NCBI RefSeq assembly: GCF_024639605.1
Contig: NZ_JAHEHZ010000010.1
Coordinates: 1 to 42,496, forward strand
Length of the DNA: 42,496 bases
Direction: 5' to 3'
DNA from: Roseobacter sp.
GTDB taxonomy: Bacteria; Pseudomonadota; Alphaproteobacteria; Rhodobacterales; Rhodobacteraceae
Part shown: positions 1 through 8,790 of the stretch, in pieces
Numbering within the stretch: position 1 is the stretch's first letter
Layout of the letters: every line of letters starts with the position of its first letter
Notes under the pieces: generated by a model
Databases searched by the model: none
What the model was told of the DNA's origin: nothing
The model's input: only the letters and a program-made list of their open reading frames with translations
Position numbers and translations under genes: made by a program

Positions 1-2
1 TG

Positions 3-56
3 GCTGACGCTTATGCGCGGATTGCTGAAGGGCTGATCCGCGGGGGGATGGCCTGA
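3..56 (+). CDS. C-terminal end of an unidentified protein (partial)
   Basis: One frame is open from the window edge and ends with TGA at 54-56, giving a 17-residue tail ending IRGGMA. The piece is too short to identify. A second frame is also open but stops earlier, so even the reading frame is uncertain. It would be the gene upstream of the dcw leader. No terminator is obvious directly after it. Confidence 0.3.
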   Translation, partial: ADAYARIAEGLIRGGMA

Positions 57-189
57 GCAGAACGGGCCTGATCTTTCTCGGAACGCTGCAAACAGCGACA
101 TAGTATATAGTGAAACTGCTCCTTTTCGCGCGGGGTATCGCGCCTTGCGGCCTGTTCGGACGAGGTCAGTGCGATTTCCTGTGGCCTGA

Positions 190-204
190 TGGGAAATCAT
201 GGTC
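190..204 (+). promoter_or_regulatory. MraZ box array A
   Basis: TGGGA, five bases, then TGGTC matches the 10-nt-spaced TGGGN repeats bound by MraZ. The 12-mer GGGAAATCATGG differs by one base from the core shared by arrays B and C. It lies about 600 nt upstream of mraZ, so it may serve a distal promoter or assist the proximal array. Confidence 0.5.
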
Positions 205-333
205 CGGCATCTATTTCAGCCATTGATTCGAATCAAAACCTGCAAGAACGCCTTATTCTTCGTTGATTTCGAGGCTGCGTGGCGGGAACAATATGAGAAC
301 ATTCTGCCAGATTTGTTGAAGGGCCAAAAATTT

Positions 334-348
334 CGGGAAATCGTGGGA
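334..348 (+). promoter_or_regulatory. MraZ box array B
   Basis: CGGGA, five bases, then TGGGA, with the 12-mer core GGGAAATCGTGG. The same 12-mer occurs on the opposite strand in array C. An AT-rich stretch with TATATAAG follows, but I could not assign a well-spaced promoter to it. Confidence 0.55.
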
Positions 349-492
349 AATTTTTGCCCTGACCGATGATATCTATATCTGGTATATAAGTGTGAGATTT
401 CATCAATTTGTAGAAAAAATTCGTGGATTGAGCCTCTATATCTTGATTTAACTAACACTGAAGCCTGGATTTAGGGATTTGTTAGCTAAAAA

Positions 493-517
493 TCCCTTGC
501 TGTACCACGATTTCCCA
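493..517 (-). promoter_or_regulatory. MraZ box array C overlapping the dcw promoter
   Basis: Read on the minus strand this is TGGGA, five bases, TGGTA, five bases, AGGGA: three repeats at exact 10-nt spacing. It covers the end of the proposed -35 element and nearly all of the -35/-10 spacer of the mraZ promoter. That is where a repressor would sit. MraZ is known in E. coli to repress its own operon through such repeats; autoregulation here is inferred. Confidence 0.65.
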
Positions 518-526
518 CGCTATACC
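497..526 (+). promoter_or_regulatory. Probable sigma-70-type promoter of the dcw cluster
   Basis: TTGCTG (497-502) and TATACC (521-526) are separated by 18 nt. Transcription would start near 533. The start is about 270 nt upstream of mraZ, leaving a long 5' leader. MraZ box array C overlaps the element. Confidence 0.5.
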
Positions 527-532
527 TTTTAC

Positions 533-749
533 ATCAGATGAGAGCGGGACCGGGGCACCAAACGACCCCATGCAATAAAAACTCTAGCAGGTTTCATACA
601 GGCACCTCGATTTCATCAGACCAAGAGATCCGGCGCGCGAGCGAGCAGACATCCCCCCAGGTGGCGCGCGCAGTCGGACTTCCCCGCAGACGCGGGACGA
701 GGGCGGCGGGTTGATCAGTGGCAGCAGATCAACCCGCCGTTTCCATTTT
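533..749 (+). ncRNA. upsM: UpsM-like leader sRNA of the dcw cluster (predicted)
   Basis: The interval runs from the predicted start downstream of TATACC to the U-rich end after a perfect 13-bp hairpin, about 215 nt. In Rhodobacter sphaeroides the sRNA UpsM, of similar size, comes from the 5' leader of mraZ by partial termination. Position, length and terminator match here. I did not compare the sequences, so homology is inferred from synteny. A second hairpin with five paired bases (CCCGC/GCGGG) lies at 683-696. No RNase P RNA signature was found. Confidence 0.5.
704..749 (+). terminator. Hairpin terminator or attenuator before mraZ
   Basis: Arms CGGCGGGTTGATC (704-716) and GATCAACCCGCCG (727-739) are perfectly complementary around a 10-nt loop. 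An imperfect T-rich tract (TTTCCATTTT) follows. The weak tract suggests partial read-through into mraZ, so it may act as an attenuator. Confidence 0.65.
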
Positions 750-804
750 AAATCAGGGGGAAGCGCGCGAAACTTGAGGCAGCGCATGAAGTTGGGATAA
801 GGCA

Positions 805-1308
805 GTGAGCCGCAGGTTCAGAGGCGAAAGCCGGCATAAGGTCGATGCAAAGGGGCGGGTCTCGATACCGGCCTCTTTCCGCCGTGTGATCGAAGCTGCT
901 GATCCGGCTTGGACGTCGGGCGATGCCCCCGAACTGGTCATTGTCTATGGCGACCACCGCCGCAACTACCTTGAGTGTTACACGATCGAAGCCATCAACG
1001 AGGTGGATGACAAGATTGATGCGCTGCCGCGCGGGTCGATGGAGCGGCGCATGCTGCAGCGGCTCTTTCATGGTCAGTCTTTCCCTACGTCCGTCGATGA
1101 AACCGGCCGCCTCGTGCTGCCGGCAAAGCTGCGCCAGAAAATCGGTCTCGACAAGGAGGCCTTCTTTATCGCCGCAGGTGACACCTTCCAGATCTGGGAG
1201 CCCGGCACCTATGAGGCCGAAGAGGCCGCCAAAACCGAAGCATGGCTTGATGAGTTGCCGCCGGATTTTGATCCGCTGGTCTTCCTGGATGCAAAGCAGG
1301 GGGAGTAG
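805..1308 (+). CDS. mraZ: Transcriptional regulator MraZ
   Basis: MraZ is a ring-forming DNA-binding protein of the AbrB-like fold that represses the dcw operon promoter through TGGGN repeats. At 167 residues it is a little longer than E. coli MraZ. The two internal repeats carry the family DxxxR motifs, DAKGRVSIP near residues 14-22 and DETGRLVLP near 98-106. The GTG start at 805 is supported by GGGATAAGG just upstream. It is the first gene of the cluster and abuts rsmH directly. Matching boxes lie in the leader. Confidence 0.95.
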   Translation: MSRRFRGESRHKVDAKGRVSIPASFRRVIEAADPAWTSGDAPELVIVYGDHRRNYLECYTIEAINEVDDKIDALPRGSMERRMLQRLFHGQSFPTSVDETGRLVLPAKLRQKIGLDKEAFFIAAGDTFQIWEPGTYEAEEAAKTEAWLDELPPDFDPLVFLDAKQGE

Positions 1309-1311
1309 GTG

Positions 1312-2304
1312 ATGGCTGCTGCGGCCACTTCTGATCAGTCTGCGCCTCATGTCCCCGTTCTGCTGCCTGCTATACTGAACGCTGTTGCTCCGGTGCAGGG
1401 GCGCTGGCTTGATGGCACATTCGGTGCCGGCGGTTACACGCGTGGTTTGCTGGAGGCCGGGGCCGCTCAGGTCATTGCGGTTGATCGCGATCCTCTGGCG
1501 TTCGAACTGGCGGAAAGCTGGGCCGGAGATTATGGCGACCGGCTGATCCTCCGGCAGGGTGTGTTCTCGAAAATGGACAGCTTTGCGTCAGATCTCGACG
1601 GCGTGGTGCTCGATCTGGGCGTCTCATCGATGCAGATCGACACACCCGAGCGCGGCTTTTCATTCATGCGCGACGGGCCGCTCGATATGCGCATGAGTCA
1701 GGACGGACTTTCTGCTGCTGATATCGTCAACGAGGCCTCCGAAGAGACGATTGCCAATGTCCTCTTTCAGTACGGGGAAGAGCGGGCGAGCCGGAGAATT
1801 GCAAAAGCCATTCTGCGCGAGCGAACGCTCGAACCCATCACCACCACTTTACGTCTGGCGGGCATTATCGAAAGCTGTCTGCCGCGGGCAAAGCCCGGCC
1901 AGTCACACCCTGCAACGCGCAGTTTTCAGGCTTTGCGAATTGCAGTGAATGATGAGTACGGGGAGTTGTTTCAGGGGCTTATGGCCGCTGAGCGGGCGCT
2001 TGGGCCGGGCGGGTGGCTTGCTGTCGTCACCTTTCACTCCGTCGAGGACCGTATGGTAAAACGCTTTCTGACAGCCCGTGCGGGTGCCGGCGGCAACGCC
2101 AACAGATTTGCGCCTGAAACTGAAAAAGAGCCGCCGCAGTTTACCCTGCCACAGCGCAAAGCAGTGTCGGCGGATGAGGCTGAGGTCGAGGCCAATCCGC
2201 GCGCCCGGTCCGCCCGGTTGCGTGTGGCGCGGCGCACGGACGCGCCGGCAGGGGACATAGATGCAAAATCCATCGGCATGCCGGTGGTCAGAGAGGTTAA
2301 GTGA
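1312..2304 (+). CDS. rsmH: 16S rRNA (cytosine1402-N4)-methyltransferase RsmH
   Basis: RsmH (MraW) transfers a methyl group from S-adenosylmethionine to N4 of C1402 in 16S rRNA. About 330 residues, the usual length. HVPVLL near the N-terminus, the SAM-binding [12 protein letters not shown] and a later [15 protein letters not shown] are family signatures. GTG at 1309 also opens this frame, but ATG at 1312 is better spaced from GGGGGAG. The stop shares one base with the ftsL ATG. Confidence 0.95.
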   Translation: MAAAATSDQSAPHVPVLLPAILNAVAPVQGRWLDGTFGAGGYTRGLLEAGAAQVIAVDRDPLAFELAESWAGDYGDRLILRQGVFSKMDSFASDLDGVVLDLGVSSMQIDTPERGFSFMRDGPLDMRMSQDGLSAADIVNEASEETIANVLFQYGEERASRRIAKAILRERTLEPITTTLRLAGIIESCLPRAKPGQSHPATRSFQALRIAVNDEYGELFQGLMAAERALGPGGWLAVVTFHSVEDRMVKRFLTARAGAGGNANRFAPETEKEPPQFTLPQRKAVSADEAEVEANPRARSARLRVARRTDAPAGDIDAKSIGMPVVREVK

Positions 2305-2669
2305 TGCGGACGGTGTTTTATATCCTCACCACGCTCAGTGTGATCGGCCTTGCGTTCTGGGCCTATCGTGAGAATTACGCGACACAGGGGGCGCTCGCAG
2401 AGACGCGAGCGCTGCGCCAGGAAATCCGCGAGGCGCATGAGCGCCTGACCGTTCTGCGCGCCGAATGGGCCTATCTCAACCGACCCGACAGGCTGCGCGA
2501 TCTTGCGGATATCAATTTCGACCGGCTGGGGCTGCTGCCTCTGCGGCCCGACCAGTTCGGGCATATCGATCAGGTTGCCTATCCGCCTGCGCCGGAACTG
2601 GAATTCACCGACGGCGTAGATGTATCGAACCTTGTGGATGGTGCCGCGCCGTCAGGGGTGACGCAATGA
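2304..2669 (+). CDS. ftsL: Cell division protein FtsL
   Basis: This is a small bitopic divisome protein of 121 residues. A single N-terminal membrane segment lies near residues 3-20, followed by a heptad-rich region at about 28-60 likely to form a coiled coil with an FtsB-type partner. FtsL joins the FtsQ-B-L complex that activates FtsW and FtsI. The sequence is poorly conserved, so the call rests on topology, size and position between rsmH and ftsI. ATG at 2304 overlaps the rsmH stop (TGATG) and follows GAGAGG. The 3' end overlaps ftsI as ATGA. Confidence 0.88.
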   Translation: MRTVFYILTTLSVIGLAFWAYRENYATQGALAETRALRQEIREAHERLTVLRAEWAYLNRPDRLRDLADINFDRLGLLPLRPDQFGHIDQVAYPPAPELEFTDGVDVSNLVDGAAPSGVTQ

Positions 2670-4441
2670 TCCGCACCCCCCTTCGTCCGCTCGCACGGAT
2701 CCTTGACGCGCGCCAGAAGGGCGAAAGTCCCGAAGCTATTGAACGTGAAAACATACGTATCCGTCACGAACAGATGCGCGACCAGGCACGGCAGCGCGCT
2801 GAGGGCCGGTTGCTCGTGCTGGGGGTGTTTTTCCTCATGGCCTTTATGGTGGTGGGCGCTCGTATGGGCATGATGGCCACCTCTGAGCCGCGCGAGCCCA
2901 GAGCGGAGGCGCCCGGCTCGGTGATTCATGCCGCGCGTGCAGATATCGTGGACCGCAACGGCGCGTTGCTGGCGACGAATTTTGAAACGCATGCACTGTA
3001 TGCGCAGCCACCCCAGATGGTTGACCCGGCCCATGCAGCCCGCGAGCTTGCTAAGGTCTTCCCGGATCTGAAAGAACAGGATTTGCTGGAGGATTTTACA
3101 GGCAAGCGTAAGTTCCTGTGGATCAAAAAGAAAATCAGCCCTGAGCAGATGCAGGCGGTACATGAGATCGGCGATCCCGGTCTGATGTTCGGCGTGCGGG
3201 ACATGCGGCTTTACCCCAACGGACAGCTGGCAGCGCATGTACTGGGCGGGGCGGGGTTTGGCAAAGAGGGCGTCTCGGCGGCTGAAGTGATCGGTGTTGC
3301 AGGGGTCGAGAAATACTTCGATGATTATCTGCGGGACCCGGCCAATTCGCAGTTGCAGCTGTCGCTTGATCTGACCGTTCAGGCGGCGGCGGAGCGGGTA
3401 CTTTACGGCGGCATGAAGCTGATGAATGCCAAAGGCGCCACGTCGATCCTGATGGATGTGCACACCGGAGAGGTGATCAGCGTCGTGTCTCTGCCAACGT
3501 TCGACCCCAATGCGCGTCCACGCCCGCTGGCCTCCGGCGATGCCTCAGACACGCCGCTTTTTAACCGGTCGGTGCAGGGGGTTTACGAGCTTGGATCGAC
3601 CTTCAAAATTTTCACCGTGGCCCAGGCCATGGATCTCGGTCTGGTGAATCCCGATACTCTCATCGACACCAAAGGGCCATTGCGCTGGGGCAAATTCCGT
3701 ATCCGCGATTTCCGCAACTACGGCGACGAGATGTCGGTCACCAAAATTATTGTAAAAAGTTCCAACATCGGTACCGCGCGGCTTGCCATGGAAATCGGCG
3801 CGACGCGACAGCGTTCTTTTCTGCAAAGGCTTGGCATGCTGGACGCCACCGGCTTTGAGATCGTCGAGGCGGCTACGGGAAAACCATTGTTTCCTAAAAA
3901 CTGGTCTGAAATCAGTGCGATGACGATTTCTTATGGTCACGGGCTCTCAACCTCGCCCATGCATCTCGCGGCGGGCTATGCGGCGATTGCAAACGGCGGG
4001 CTCAAAGTGCAGCCGACGATCCTGAAACAGGACGGGCCACGCAAAGGCGAGCGGGTTTTCTCGGAACACTCGTCGGCAGCCGCACGTAAGATGCTGCGCA
4101 AAGTGGTGACCGAGGGCACGGCAAGTTTTGGCGAGGTTGCGGGCTATGCGGTGGGCGGCAAGACGGGTACAGCCGACAAACCAAGACCGCAGGGCGGATA
4201 TTACGATGATAAAGTCATTGCGACATTTGCCTCGATCTTTCCGGCCCATGACCCCAGATATGTACTGATCGTCACGCTCGATGAGCCGGTCGATACCACC
4301 TCGGACGAGCCGCGACGCACAGCGGGCTGGACAGCGGTGCCGGTTGCAGCCGAGATGATCCGGCGGATCGCCCCGCTGCTGGGGCTCAGACCAACCGTTG
4401 AACCTGCTGAACTGATGGATATAACGCTTACTCAGAACTAA
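2666..4441 (+). CDS. ftsI: Peptidoglycan D,D-transpeptidase FtsI (PBP3)
   Basis: FtsI is the septal class B penicillin-binding protein; it crosslinks peptidoglycan made by FtsW. 591 residues. One membrane anchor lies near 48-66, then the pedestal domain and the transpeptidase domain. Catalytic motifs are STFK at 311-314, SSN at 365-367 and KTG at 499-501. The ORF track extends further upstream to 2465, but that part overlaps ftsL. ATG at 2666 overlaps the ftsL stop by four bases and matches family length. Confidence 0.96.
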   Translation: MIRTPLRPLARILDARQKGESPEAIERENIRIRHEQMRDQARQRAEGRLLVLGVFFLMAFMVVGARMGMMATSEPREPRAEAPGSVIHAARADIVDRNGALLATNFETHALYAQPPQMVDPAHAARELAKVFPDLKEQDLLEDFTGKRKFLWIKKKISPEQMQAVHEIGDPGLMFGVRDMRLYPNGQLAAHVLGGAGFGKEGVSAAEVIGVAGVEKYFDDYLRDPANSQLQLSLDLTVQAAAERVLYGGMKLMNAKGATSILMDVHTGEVISVVSLPTFDPNARPRPLASGDASDTPLFNRSVQGVYELGSTFKIFTVAQAMDLGLVNPDTLIDTKGPLRWGKFRIRDFRNYGDEMSVTKIIVKSSNIGTARLAMEIGATRQRSFLQRLGMLDATGFEIVEAATGKPLFPKNWSEISAMTISYGHGLSTSPMHLAAGYAAIANGGLKVQPTILKQDGPRKGERVFSEHSSAAARKMLRKVVTEGTASFGEVAGYAVGGKTGTADKPRPQGGYYDDKVIATFASIFPAHDPRYVLIVTLDEPVDTTSDEPRRTAGWTAVPVAAEMIRRIAPLLGLRPTVEPAELMDITLTQN

Positions 4442-4457
4442 CGCCGGGGCGGGGGCC

Positions 4458-5939
4458 ATGCGCGAGACCTCAAAAAAGCTTTCATCACTCGGTCTGACCG
4501 CCAGAAGCGGCCGGAACCCTGACATAACCGGCCTTGCTGTGGACAGCCGCGATGTGCGCGACGGCTGTCTTTTCGCAGCGATGCCCGGGGTGACTACCCA
4601 TGGCGCGCGTTTCATCGAAGCTGCCCTCAATCAGGGGGCCGTCGCGGTGCTGACCGATTCTGAGGGAGCACATCTCGCTGCCGATGTGCTGGCATCAGGC
4701 GAGTGCGCCGTCGTGGTCAGTCAGGCCCCGCGTGAGGCTTTGGCCCGTACGGCGTCGCTGTGGTTCGGTGCCCAGCCCGCGACCATGGTGGCTGTGACCG
4801 GCACCAACGGGAAAACCTCTGTTGCAAGTTTCGTGCGCCAGATGTGGACGCTGCTCGGCCATCAGGCGATCAATCTTGGCACCACCGGCGTCGAAGGGGC
4901 CTGGACCGCGCCACTTGCACATACCACGCCCGAGCCGATCACGCTGCACCGCGCGCTCGCGGAGGCGGCGGCCCACGGCGTGACCCATGCGGCGATGGAG
5001 GCCTCATCGCATGGTCTTGATCAGCGCCGGCTGGACGGTGTCACACTGAAGGCCGCAGGGTTCACAAATTTCACTCAGGATCATCTCGACTATCACGCCA
5101 GCTTTGAGGATTACTTCGACGCCAAGGCCGGGCTTTTCGCCCGTGTATTGCCTGAAGATGCCCACGCGGTCATCCATATCGAAGAAGAGCGCGGCACGGA
5201 TATGGCTGCGATCGCCACGGCGCGTCACTGCCCGGTGATCAGCGTCGGTCGCCAGATCGGCGATCTGCATATGGGTCAGGTCCAGGCAGATCCGACCGGC
5301 CAGACTGTGGCCTTCCGGTATCTGGGCGAGACCTTTGTGCGCCGGTTGCCGCTCATCGGGGATTTTCAGGCCGAAAATGTCATGGTTGCCGCTGGCCTCG
5401 CGATTGCCTGTGGCGACGCGCCGGCGGCTGTTTTCGATACCTTTGAGAGCCTCACCACCGTGCGCGGGCGGATGCAGCTTGCAGCGACGCGCGAAAACGG
5501 CGCTGCGGTTTTTGTCGATTACGCCCATACGCCTGATGCGGTCGCGACTGCGCTCCAGGCGTTGCGCCCCCATGTGCTGGGGCGTCTGATAGCGATCATC
5601 GGTGCCGGCGGCGACCGGGATGCAACCAAACGTCCGCTGATGGGGCAGGCCGCGACCGATCACGCAGATCTGGTGATCGTCACCGACGACAACCCCCGCT
5701 CAGAAGACCCCGCGACGATCCGTGCGGCGGTTCTTCTGGGGGCGCCCGATGCGCTGGAAGTGGGCGACCGTGCCGAGGCAATCCTGCGCGGTGTAGATGC
5801 GCTCGGGCCCGGGGATGCGCTGCTCATCGCGGGCAAGGGGCATGAAACCGGGCAGATAGTCGGTGATGATATTCTCCCCTTTGATGATGCCGAACAGGCC
5901 AGTGTCGCTGTCTCCGCCCTGGACGGGCGGTTCGCGTGA
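4458..5939 (+). CDS. murE: UDP-MurNAc-tripeptide synthetase MurE (meso-DAP-adding)
   Basis: MurE adds the third amino acid to UDP-MurNAc-L-Ala-D-Glu in the cytoplasm, using ATP. 493 residues. The ATP-binding GTNGKTS is at 115-121. DNPR at 411-414 is the motif associated with meso-diaminopimelate rather than lysine, as expected for a Gram-negative. The start follows ftsI by 16 nt with GGGGCGGGGG upstream. The 3' end overlaps murF by four bases (GTGA). Confidence 0.96.
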   Translation: MRETSKKLSSLGLTARSGRNPDITGLAVDSRDVRDGCLFAAMPGVTTHGARFIEAALNQGAVAVLTDSEGAHLAADVLASGECAVVVSQAPREALARTASLWFGAQPATMVAVTGTNGKTSVASFVRQMWTLLGHQAINLGTTGVEGAWTAPLAHTTPEPITLHRALAEAAAHGVTHAAMEASSHGLDQRRLDGVTLKAAGFTNFTQDHLDYHASFEDYFDAKAGLFARVLPEDAHAVIHIEEERGTDMAAIATARHCPVISVGRQIGDLHMGQVQADPTGQTVAFRYLGETFVRRLPLIGDFQAENVMVAAGLAIACGDAPAAVFDTFESLTTVRGRMQLAATRENGAAVFVDYAHTPDAVATALQALRPHVLGRLIAIIGAGGDRDATKRPLMGQAATDHADLVIVTDDNPRSEDPATIRAAVLLGAPDALEVGDRAEAILRGVDALGPGDALLIAGKGHETGQIVGDDILPFDDAEQASVAVSALDGRFA

Positions 5940-7366
5940 CGCTCTGGACCTCTGCTGAGGCGGCGGCGGTCACCGGCGGGCGTGCCACCAGGGCCTGGTC
6001 TGCCAGCGGCGTATCGATCGATACACGGACACTGAACCCGGGTGATCTGTTCGTGGCGCTCACAGATGTGCGCGACGGCCATGACTTTGTGGCGCAGGCG
6101 CTCGAAAATGGTGCGGCCGCGGCGCTGGTATCGCATGTGCCCGAAGGGGTGCAGGAAGACGCGCCGCTTCTGGTGGTGAGTGACGTGCTTGCCGGGCTGC
6201 AGGCGCTCGGGCAGGCCGGGCGCGCGCGGATGCAGGGCCGGGTGGTCGGTGTGACCGGCAGCGTCGGCAAGACCTCGACGAAAGAGATGCTGCTCGCCAT
6301 GTGTTCCGATCAGGGTCTGACCCATGCGTCGGTTGCAAGCTACAACAATCACTGGGGCGTGCCACTGACGCTGGCGCGGATGCCGGCAGACACCGAATTC
6401 GCAATTGTCGAGATCGGCATGAACCACCCCGGCGAAATCGCACCGCTGGCGAAAATGGCGCAGCCACATGTAGCACTGATCACCACGGTGGCCGCCGCAC
6501 ATCTGGAGGCCTTTAACGATATCACCGGTATCGCGGTCGAAAAGGCGTCGATCTTCGAGGGCGTCGTCCCGAACGGAATTGCGGTACTGAACGCCGATGT
6601 CGAGACCTCTGCCATTCTGATGGCCAAGGCACAGGACTGCAAACTGCGAGACATCAGCTTTGGCGAGCACGGTTATGATTTTCAACTGAAAAAAGCGGTT
6701 GTGCAGGGTGAAACAACTGTCGTTCAGGCACAGATGGGTAACGACCCGCTGCTTTTTAAACTCTCCACCCCGGGGCGGCATTTTGCGGTGAACGCACTTG
6801 GCGCGCTGGCGGTTATGGCGGCCTTGCGCGCTGATATGGCGCTTGCGGTGGCCTCGATCGGGCGCTGGCGGCCTTACAAAGGCCGGGGGCAACGCGAACG
6901 CATCTGCCTTGATGCGGTCGACACCCGTCTGACGCTTGATCTGATCGACGACAGCTACAATGCCAACCCGACCTCTATGGCCGCCGCCCTTGAGGTGCTG
7001 GGCACCGCGGAGGTGCAGAACGATATCGGGCGTGTCTCAAAGGGACGGCGCATCGCCTATCTGGGCGATATGAAAGAGCTTGGTGCGGATGAGATCGCGC
7101 TGCATGCCGGGCTTGCACATCTGGACGCGGTGCAGGAGATCGACGTAATCCACTGCATCGGGCCGCTGATGCGGTCGCTTTATGACCTTCTGCCCGAAGC
7201 CCGGCGCGGCCAGTGGTTTGAAACATCATCCGACGCGCTGCCGCGGCTGAAGCGGCATCTCGACAGCGGCGATGTGGTGCTGGCCAAAGGATCTCTGAGT
7301 ATGAAACTGGGCCTCATCGTTGACGCCATCCGCAAAATGGGACATGCCCCGCTGGACATGGAATAG
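5936..7366 (+). CDS. murF: UDP-MurNAc-tripeptide-D-Ala-D-Ala ligase MurF
   Basis: MurF adds the D-Ala-D-Ala made by Ddl to the tripeptide, giving UDP-MurNAc-pentapeptide. 476 residues. The Mur-ligase P-loop GVTGSVGKTS is at 105-114, and DDSYNANPTSM lies in the central-to-C-terminal part. The GTG start is fixed by its overlap with the murE stop. mraY follows 9 nt after the stop. Confidence 0.96.
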   Translation: MTLWTSAEAAAVTGGRATRAWSASGVSIDTRTLNPGDLFVALTDVRDGHDFVAQALENGAAAALVSHVPEGVQEDAPLLVVSDVLAGLQALGQAGRARMQGRVVGVTGSVGKTSTKEMLLAMCSDQGLTHASVASYNNHWGVPLTLARMPADTEFAIVEIGMNHPGEIAPLAKMAQPHVALITTVAAAHLEAFNDITGIAVEKASIFEGVVPNGIAVLNADVETSAILMAKAQDCKLRDISFGEHGYDFQLKKAVVQGETTVVQAQMGNDPLLFKLSTPGRHFAVNALGALAVMAALRADMALAVASIGRWRPYKGRGQRERICLDAVDTRLTLDLIDDSYNANPTSMAAALEVLGTAEVQNDIGRVSKGRRIAYLGDMKELGADEIALHAGLAHLDAVQEIDVIHCIGPLMRSLYDLLPEARRGQWFETSSDALPRLKRHLDSGDVVLAKGSLSMKLGLIVDAIRKMGHAPLDME

Positions 7367-7375
7367 GAAATCGCC

Positions 7376-8458
7376 GTGCTTTACTGGTTAACGCTGCTGT
7401 CGGACGGAGGGGATTTTTTCAACCTCTTCCGGTATATCACATTCCGCGCGGGCGGGGCGTTCATGACGGCACTGGTCTTCGGTTTCCTGTTTGGCAAACC
7501 GCTGATCGGGGTGCTGCGCAAGCGGCAGGGCAAGGGTCAGCCCATTCGCGATGACGGCCCCGAGGGGCATTTCGCGAAGGCCGGCACACCCACCATGGGC
7601 GGTCTGCTGATCATCGGCGCGCTTCTGACTTCGACCCTGCTCTGGGCGCGACTGGACAACCCGTTCATCTGGATTGTGCTCTTTGTGACCGTGTCATTTG
7701 CGCTGATCGGGTTTCTCGACGATTACGCCAAAGTGTCTAAACAGACGACATCCGGCGTTTCAGGCAAAATGCGTCTGGCGATTGGTTTTGTGATCTCTGC
7801 CACTGCCGCCATTCTGGCCGCGCGCTATCATCCCGAGGCGTTGCAGAACCGTCTCGCGCTGCCGGTGTTCAAAGATACGCTGATCAATCTTGGCTATCTT
7901 TTTGTACCCTTCGCGATGATCGTGATCGTCGGATCTGCGAATGCAGTGAATCTCACTGACGGGCTCGACGGGCTTGCGATTATGCCGGTGATGATTGCCG
8001 CAGGTACGCTTGGCGTCATCGCCTATGCAGTGGGCCGGGTCGACTTCACCGAATATCTCGATGTGCATTATGTGGCGGGCACCGGTGAGATTCTGATCTT
8101 TACCGCCGGGATCTTCGGCGGGGGGCTGGGGTTTTTGTGGTATAATGCGCCACCGGCCGCTGTCTTTATGGGCGACACCGGCAGCCTTGCCCTCGGCGGC
8201 GCGCTGGGCGCCATCGCCGTCTCAACGAAGCACGAGATCGTTCTGGCCATCGTTGGCGGTCTTTTTGTGGTCGAAGCGCTGAGCGTGATCATTCAGGTGC
8301 TCTATTTCAAAAAGACCGGCAAGCGGGTCTTTCTGATGGCGCCCATTCATCACCATTATGAAAAGAAGGGCTGGGCGGAGAGTACCATTGTGATCCGCTT
8401 CTGGATCATTTCGCTCATTCTCGCGATGATCGGTCTGGCCACGCTCAAGGTGCGCTGA
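7376..8458 (+). CDS. mraY: Phospho-MurNAc-pentapeptide transferase MraY
   Basis: MraY is an integral membrane enzyme that moves phospho-MurNAc-pentapeptide onto undecaprenyl phosphate to form lipid I. 360 residues with about ten hydrophobic segments. Conserved acidic motifs are DDYAK at 115-119 and NLTDGLDGL at 192-200, and the histidine motif HHHYEKKGW starts near 325. It starts with GTG after AGGAAA. Its stop shares one base with the next ATG (TGATG). Confidence 0.97.
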   Translation: MLYWLTLLSDGGDFFNLFRYITFRAGGAFMTALVFGFLFGKPLIGVLRKRQGKGQPIRDDGPEGHFAKAGTPTMGGLLIIGALLTSTLLWARLDNPFIWIVLFVTVSFALIGFLDDYAKVSKQTTSGVSGKMRLAIGFVISATAAILAARYHPEALQNRLALPVFKDTLINLGYLFVPFAMIVIVGSANAVNLTDGLDGLAIMPVMIAAGTLGVIAYAVGRVDFTEYLDVHYVAGTGEILIFTAGIFGGGLGFLWYNAPPAAVFMGDTGSLALGGALGAIAVSTKHEIVLAIVGGLFVVEALSVIIQVLYFKKTGKRVFLMAPIHHHYEKKGWAESTIVIRFWIISLILAMIGLATLKVR

Positions 8459-8790
8459 TGCCCCATGCGGAGCTGAAATATTCTGACAGCCTGACGCTTG
8501 ATGCGCCGGCGGTTCTGGCTGAGATCGAACATATTATTCTGCAGCACGATGCGGGCTCCGGGGAGTGCAAGGGCCGCGCGTATCCCTGCGCGCAGACGCA
8601 CCACACCCACCTGCTGCTGAGCCTTACGATGCTGGAGAAACCGCATCGGGATGATGCTTTTACCCGGGCGCTGATGGCCGATATTGAAGCGGCGGTGAAG
8701 GCACGCATTCACACCAGCTGCTTTTTCTCTTTTGGCCTTGATTACAGCCGCGGTGCCTATATCACCAACACCCATCAGGTGCCCGGATGA
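8458..8790 (+). CDS. CHMI-like tautomerase-superfamily protein in the dcw cluster
   Basis: This 110-residue protein resembles 5-carboxymethyl-2-hydroxymuconate delta-isomerase (HpaF). It starts MPH with E.K/SD nearby, placing a proline at position 1 once Met is removed, the catalytic base of the tautomerase fold. The later region [17 protein letters not shown] also fits that family. It shares its first base with the mraY stop, and its stop overlaps the murD ATG as ATGA, so translation looks coupled on both sides. No aromatic degradation genes are nearby, so the substrate is unknown. Family assignment is by eye. Confidence 0.65.
   Translation: MPHAELKYSDSLTLDAPAVLAEIEHIILQHDAGSGECKGRAYPCAQTHHTHLLLSLTMLEKPHRDDAFTRALMADIEAAVKARIHTSCFFSFGLDYSRGAYITNTHQVPG

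Larger units (their letters stand above)
57..804. other. Long gene-free leader upstream of mraZ
   Basis: No convincing protein gene lies in this roughly 750-nt stretch; the 80-residue minus ORF at 216-458 resembles nothing and has no context. The first 500 nt are visibly more AT-rich than the flanking genes. The stretch contains three MraZ-box arrays, a promoter and a hairpin-terminated leader transcript, all listed separately. Unusually long dcw leaders are known from Rhodobacter sphaeroides. Confidence 0.7.

Noticed and set aside
533-749. RNase P RNA
   Set aside because: I considered rnpB upstream of mraZ, but the conserved GAGGAAAGTC-type and ACAGAA-type segments are absent.
748-1350. 200-residue minus ORF
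   Set aside because: It overlaps mraZ entirely and shows no family signature.
5660-6892. 410-residue minus ORF
   Set aside because: It is a shadow of murE and murF.
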